Source of the DNA: CAZZCP01 sp964653235
Lineage (GTDB): Bacteria; Bdellovibrionota; Bdellovibrionia; Bdellovibrionales; UBA840
Length of the DNA stretch: 17,592 nt
Reading direction: 5' to 3'
Assembly (NCBI GenBank): GCA_964653235.1
Contig: CAZZCP010000061.1
Location: forward strand, 1 to 17,592
Shown here in pieces: positions 14,252 through 17,592 of the stretch; positions within the stretch are counted from its first letter, which is position 1, and the number at the start of each line of letters is the position of its first letter. A model generated the notes under the pieces. The model had not been told where the DNA came from, did no database searches, and saw only the letters and a program-made list of their open reading frames with translations. Position numbers and translations under genes: made by a program.

Positions 14252-14599
14252 ATGAAATATTTAGCACTTTTTCTACTGGTCTCTTGCAGCTCTCTAAGTC
14301 TCAATCACGAAATTGTGCAAAAGAATCTCTACGGACAGTGGCGAAGCAACCAAGCAACTTTAAAAATTGATTGCTATGGTCGTTTTGAATATGAGTTTCT
14401 CGATGATGAAGAGCAAGAAATCGATGGCGTCATTGATACAATTGATTTTAATCGTATCTTTATTGATGAAGGAAAAGACAAAAGACTTCAAATTGAAGTG
14501 CAAAAATGGCCCTATCGTTTTCAATCGCTCTGGGTCATGGAGCTTATGAAGCAGAGCTTCAAACGAGTCGGAACCGTCGACTGCCCTAGTGCCCAATAA
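14252..14599 (+). CDS. Small lipoprotein of unknown function
   Basis: The start is placed at the ATG at 14252 because it opens a lipoprotein signal: MKYLALFLLVSC with the lipobox LLVSC and Cys12, followed by SSLSLN. A GTG at 14213 would bury that signal behind 13 extra residues. The mature protein is about 104 residues, with YGQWRSNQATLKIDCYGRFEYEF-like alternation pointing to a small beta-barrel or lipocalin-like fold and a cysteine pair (Cys43 and one near the C-terminus). After Cys12 comes Ser, which in E. coli rules would favour outer-membrane sorting. I do not recognise the family. No Shine-Dalgarno site is present. Confidence 0.7.
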   Translation: MKYLALFLLVSCSSLSLNHEIVQKNLYGQWRSNQATLKIDCYGRFEYEFLDDEEQEIDGVIDTIDFNRIFIDEGKDKRLQIEVQKWPYRFQSLWVMELMKQSFKRVGTVDCPSAQ

Positions 14600-14689
14600 G
14601 GGTATGATCTTTGCTCTACATATCTTTAAATATCTTATTTCAGATTTGAACTGAAAATTCTGATAGATATTACAAGTTGGGGAAGATTT

Positions 14690-15013
14690 ATGACAAAACT
14701 CATTTTTATTTTATTCATTGTTCCATTCCATTTGTTCGCAGAAGAAAATTCCTGCCAAGTTTACAAAAGCACAGAAGAGAAAATTGCTTGTCTCAATCGC
14801 TATGCTCGGCAAGTCTTGTTGGATGAGAGTCGAGCCTTTGTAGATCACTATGAAAGGACGATGCAAGATCGAAGCTTAAGTTACGCCAATATTGGAAACG
14901 ATCGCTTTGCTAATGAGTTTGAAGTTCTGATTCCTAAAAGAGTTCCTTATATATATGAAAAACAGAAAGAGCTGCTTTTCTCACATTGGCTCAAGTTTGG
15001 AGAGAAAAATTAG
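14690..15013 (+). CDS. Secreted protein of unknown function, N-terminal part (apparent frameshift)
   Basis: The ATG has GGGGAAG just upstream and begins a signal peptide (MTKLIFILFIVPFHLFA, cut before EEN). The exported part has two cysteines (in SCQVYKS and KIACLNR) that could form a disulphide. The frame stops at TAG 15011-15013, right after a run of five A (15005-15009). Removing one A joins GEK to IRKQINEAAGF in the next frame without a break, so this and the following entry are most likely one gene of about 440 residues. The family is not recognised. TTGAAC (14646-14651) and TATTAC (14668-14673) form a weak promoter candidate. Confidence 0.6.
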   Translation: MTKLIFILFIVPFHLFAEENSCQVYKSTEEKIACLNRYARQVLLDESRAFVDHYERTMQDRSLSYANIGNDRFANEFEVLIPKRVPYIYEKQKELLFSHWLKFGEKN

Positions 15014-16016
15014 AAAACAAATAAATGAGGCAGCTGGTTTTTTATTTGATTTTTATATTTACAGCTTTGCAAAACGCAGCTCGATTCAGTTTTATCCCAA
15101 ACGAATTGAAATTTGTAATTTCGAATTTGAAAAGGGCTATCACAAAGGAATGAAATATGAGGACAATGCTCTCAAAATTGATACGGGCAGCTGGCTCAAA
15201 CTCATTAGCGCTCGTGATCTTTTAGTTGCATGGAACACAGGTGAAGCCGTTTTTGGAAAGCAACACAATATGACAGGTAGTCTTGCCATTGCATTGACTG
15301 GGGATGCGGAGGCTATGCAGCAGTTGAAGTTTTCAAAACTCTCTGGTCTTTGGGCGCTTCTTAACCCGATAGGTAGAGCTCGCCGCAGCCTTCGCACAGA
15401 ACTGCATCGCTTGGGAGAAAACTTAGCTGACGATGTTTCAGATCTTCACGATGCCAGCGATTGGTTTGGATTTTTTAAAGAGATCTTTGATTCTGCCAAA
15501 CCACAGAGCATTCCGGCTACAGAGGCCGAATTGGCTCAGATCGACTTAGAAAAACTCAAACAAGAGCTACTGAAAGCCATCTTGGACTCTGGACGTCTCG
15601 ATGCTCTCTATGATAGTGCTGCCAGCTTTCATGCCTCTTATATGAGCGTTCAAAATATAGATTCTCGAGACTCTTTTAACTTTGGTGCCATTTATGTACA
15701 AAACAACAAACAAATTGCCGTCAATGCCCAACTTGCCCCTGGGGTTACAGCAGACGATATTTTAAAGTTTACCTCTGAAGACTTTTTTCATGGACAGCAA
15801 TTTACTGTAGATTTGGAGACAAAAGGAAAACTGATAAATATATTCACAATTGCAATCAATTTGATCGACCAAGTGGCTGTCAATGCGAGTGCTCAGGTCA
15901 AAAGAGAACTGCAAGGTATTTCGATACGACTCATGGTTGCCGAAAATGTGAAAAGTATTATGGAGAAAATGAGAACTGCTTCAGAGCCTGCTGAAGAGCT
16001 TCTTGCTCCAAATTGA
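14955..16016 (+). CDS. Secreted protein of unknown function, C-terminal part (apparent frameshift)
   Basis: This frame can start at ATG 14955, but no ribosome site precedes it, and the sequence that fits the upstream part begins only near 15005. It therefore looks like the remainder of the gene starting at 14690. It contains IQFYPKRIEICNFEFEKG, a serine- and alanine-rich middle (MTGSLAIALTG), a charged helical part (QIDLEKLKQELLKAILDSG), and a C-terminal half of mixed strands and helices ending PAEELLAPN. No membrane span or known motif is seen. The 3' end overlaps the converging FecR gene by 59 bases (15958-16016). Confidence 0.6.
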   Translation: MKNRKSCFSHIGSSLERKIRKQINEAAGFLFDFYIYSFAKRSSIQFYPKRIEICNFEFEKGYHKGMKYEDNALKIDTGSWLKLISARDLLVAWNTGEAVFGKQHNMTGSLAIALTGDAEAMQQLKFSKLSGLWALLNPIGRARRSLRTELHRLGENLADDVSDLHDASDWFGFFKEIFDSAKPQSIPATEAELAQIDLEKLKQELLKAILDSGRLDALYDSAASFHASYMSVQNIDSRDSFNFGAIYVQNNKQIAVNAQLAPGVTADDILKFTSEDFFHGQQFTVDLETKGKLINIFTIAINLIDQVAVNASAQVKRELQGISIRLMVAENVKSIMEKMRTASEPAEELLAPN

Positions 16017-16594
16017 TAACATTAGGAGTTTTTCCATATTTGCCACCAACTCCGCCCCATTGGCCTTTTTGTATGACTTTAGATTCGCCGTCTTTAAGGC
16101 CAAACTCCACTTTTGAATCGAACACAATGATTTCATTGAATTGATCTCTTTCATCATAGTAGAGCCAAAAATCTGTACCCCGAACTCCCGCAACGGCGGT
16201 GGGAGTTTTGATGCGAAAATTGTTTATCCACTCTTTGCTCACCGGCTTTACAAGATATCGAACCTTACCTTTAAGCAGCTGGTATTCGGTCTTTTTTTCT
16301 TTGCCCTCTTCTTTACTGGCTTTAAAAAAGCGAATGTTTAAAACTGAAAAAATCGATTANNNNNNNNNNAACCGTATCTTCTGACATCAAAACCTTTGCC
16401 ATATGATAATCGATGATCATTTGAGAACTTTTATCGACGATCACTTTTTGATTCCAGGGAACTTTTTCTCCCTCTTTGAGCTCTCGTCTCTTACCATCTA
16501 TTTCAAGGTAAACCTTGCCCTTGATTTTATCGGCTTTCATCGGACCATGGGCCCATACCCATGAAGTCATTAGAAAAAGAAAAAGAATTCTCAT
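15958..16594 (-). CDS. Exported FecR-domain protein, broken by a scaffold gap
   Basis: Starts at ATG 16594 with GAGGAG upstream; that ATG overlaps the stop of the PilZ-like gene as ATGA. A signal peptide (MRILFLFLMTSWVWA) precedes a FecR domain: KIKGKVYLEIDGKRRELKEG, KVIVDKSSQMIIDY and KVLMSEDTV, then ten Ns. It then continues with IFSVLNIRFFKASKEEGKE, YQLLKGKVRYLV and the typical FecR motif RIKTPTAVAGVRGTDFWLYY, ending QFSFSP. A TAA lies in frame at the gap edge (16359-16357), and six T follow it, so contig-end error or a homopolymer indel is likely. FecR domains are periplasmic sensor or scaffold modules. No sigma factor or TonB receptor lies nearby, so this is a stand-alone type. Confidence 0.8.
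16360..16369. other. Assembly gap (10 N) inside the FecR gene
   Basis: Ten Ns of probably nominal length join two contigs. The two halves of the FecR gene are in different frames across it as written. Confidence 0.95.
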
Positions 16595-17592
16595 GAACTC
16601 TCCTCTTTTGATTTGATATCAATATAGGTTTCGATAATCCACTTTCGAATTCTTTTATAAAATACTTCTTCTACACCAGTAAAATGAAAGTGCACCTCTG
16701 GTACTTTATCTTTTGTTTTTTCTTCTACATAATAACAACGAGCAAGAATGGGTTCGAGATCAGGCATATTCAATGAATCTGCCAAAAAGATATAAAGCTT
16801 CTTACCAACTTGCATTTTACTAGGGTATTCGAGTTTCACCCCAAACTCTGACATTGCCTTAATCTTAACAAGAGTAGACATAAATACGGGCTCTTTTCGA
16901 TTGTAGATCTCTAAATCTGCTTTCTTTAAACGATCGTCTTTAAGGCGATCGAGTTCAGGCAATTGCATTACAATCAAGCTCTTCATAAAATGAGCTCGAT
17001 CATATGGCATACGAATAATGTCTAAAACCCCTTTTTTTCGAAAACGATTCACAAAACGCGAATGTTCTTTGGTTAAAACCACAAGAATTTCTTTTTTCAT
17101 CTCGTTCACACCATTCGAGCGCATTGCTTCTTCGAAGTTTGCAAGCCATTCTTCGGTATTGTGGGGTATTAATTTTTCATTCATATACACCAAATCGAGC
17201 GATTTTACACTCCCAGCCGGTTTGAGTGGAGCAGGATCTTTTGTAAAGGTAATATCATTAGCTTCAAAGTGAATTCGATTGTTTTCTCGGCGAAGTTTCA
17301 TATCTAAAATATGCACTAAGCCCTCATGATTAAAAAAACCTGATTTCAATACAGCTGCTTCATTGGGTTCAAGGGCAAGAAGCTGCTCTTCAATATCTTC
17401 TTTTGTATCTGTAAAAAGTCTCTCCCGAAAGAGTTGTTTGTTGTTGCGAAAATCTTGAATGGGTGAGCCCAAAATAGTATCTCGTAAGCCTATTCGAGTT
17501 TCATAATTGATCAGATCTAAAGTTTGTGCATCAAGATGACCAGCAAATACAGAGCCAAAACTAAAAGCTGGCTCAGTTGACCATTGAAGTAG
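16591..17592 (-). CDS. PilZ-like signalling protein with pseudo-receiver, 5' end outside the window
   Basis: The frame stays open to the right edge, so the TTG at 17472 is not the true start; 333 C-terminal residues are visible. The first 40 (LLQWSTEPAFSFGSVFAGHL and following) resemble the end of a DUF4388/PATAN module. Residues about 130-210 (KEILVVLTKEHSRFVNRF, GVLDIIRMPYD) look like the second half of a receiver domain. Residues about 227-325 fit a PilZ-type beta-barrel: VFMSTLVKIKAMSEFGVKLEYP, VGKKLYIFL, VHFHFTGVEE, then a C-terminal helix. The c-di-GMP motifs are degenerate: no RxxxR is seen, and the D/NxSxxG site reads AMSEFG. Cytoplasmic, no membrane span visible. It overlaps the FecR gene by the ATGA junction, so the two are probably one operon. 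Confidence 0.72.
   Translation of the reverse strand, partial: LLQWSTEPAFSFGSVFAGHLDAQTLDLINYETRIGLRDTILGSPIQDFRNNKQLFRERLFTDTKEDIEEQLLALEPNEAAVLKSGFFNHEGLVHILDMKLRRENNRIHFEANDITFTKDPAPLKPAGSVKSLDLVYMNEKLIPHNTEEWLANFEEAMRSNGVNEMKKEILVVLTKEHSRFVNRFRKKGVLDIIRMPYDRAHFMKSLIVMQLPELDRLKDDRLKKADLEIYNRKEPVFMSTLVKIKAMSEFGVKLEYPSKMQVGKKLYIFLADSLNMPDLEPILARCYYVEEKTKDKVPEVHFHFTGVEEVFYKRIRKWIIETYIDIKSKEESS

Noticed and set aside
17470..17472. TTG at 17472 as the start of the PilZ-like gene
   Set aside because: The frame continues open with domain-like sequence to the window edge, and no ribosome site precedes the TTG.
1..17592. CRISPR arrays, insertion sequences, tRNA or rRNA genes
   Set aside because: No regularly spaced repeats, transposase frames, terminal inverted repeats or cloverleaf patterns were found by reading both strands.

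Overview
The window (about 40% GC) looks like a draft-assembly scaffold from a Bdellovibrio-like bacterium (Bdellovibrionota or former Deltaproteobacteria). The grounds are the gspL-gspM-gspN type II secretion genes with a GspN of the Geobacter/Leptospira type, several cyclic-di-GMP or PilZ-type signalling proteins, many secreted proteins of unknown function, and a zinc-ribbon-derived L33. This placement is inference. Two runs of 10 Ns (8376-8385 and 16360-16369) are scaffold joins, and both break a gene.

Layout. 1-180: end of an unidentified upstream gene, a clear plus-strand terminator, and a promoter candidate. 186-4530 (+): gspL, gspM and gspN, tightly coupled inner-membrane parts of the type II secretion system, then ssb and a YciB/IspZ-like membrane protein. 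4535-6719 (-): metF and lysA (one-carbon and methionine metabolism; lysine and diaminopimelate synthesis). 6824-7513 (+): polytopic membrane protein of unknown function, overlapping tail to tail with rpmG (ribosomal protein L33, 7506-7688, -). 7689-8101: no protein gene, but a well-structured minus-strand non-coding RNA candidate with a near-consensus sigma-54 promoter and a textbook terminator. 8102-9668 (+): nth (endonuclease III, broken by a scaffold gap) and rarD-like transporter. 9665-11290 (-): pseudo-receiver plus HD-GYP protein. 11391-12140 (+): protein with features suggesting an ADP-ribosyltransferase-like fold. 12137-12961 (-): secreted DUF547 protein. 13077-14177 (-): PQQ-type aldose dehydrogenase. 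14252-14599 (+): small lipoprotein. 14690-16016 (+): secreted protein of unknown function, apparently frameshifted. 15958-17592 (-): FecR-domain exported protein coupled to a PilZ-like signalling protein that runs off the window.

Themes. Housekeeping genes (ssb, metF, lysA, rpmG, nth) are mixed with envelope and signalling genes. Packing is very tight, with convergent genes sharing stop codons. Genes fall into two start classes: some have a good Shine-Dalgarno site (gspL, gspM, ssb, rpmG, HD-GYP, DUF547, FecR). Others have none and instead carry a -10-like box about six bases before the ATG, which suggests leaderless mRNAs (lysA, the aldose dehydrogenase, the lipoprotein, the ART-like gene). 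The best candidate for something undescribed is the 7733-7971 RNA; next are the ART-like protein and the FecR/PilZ pair.
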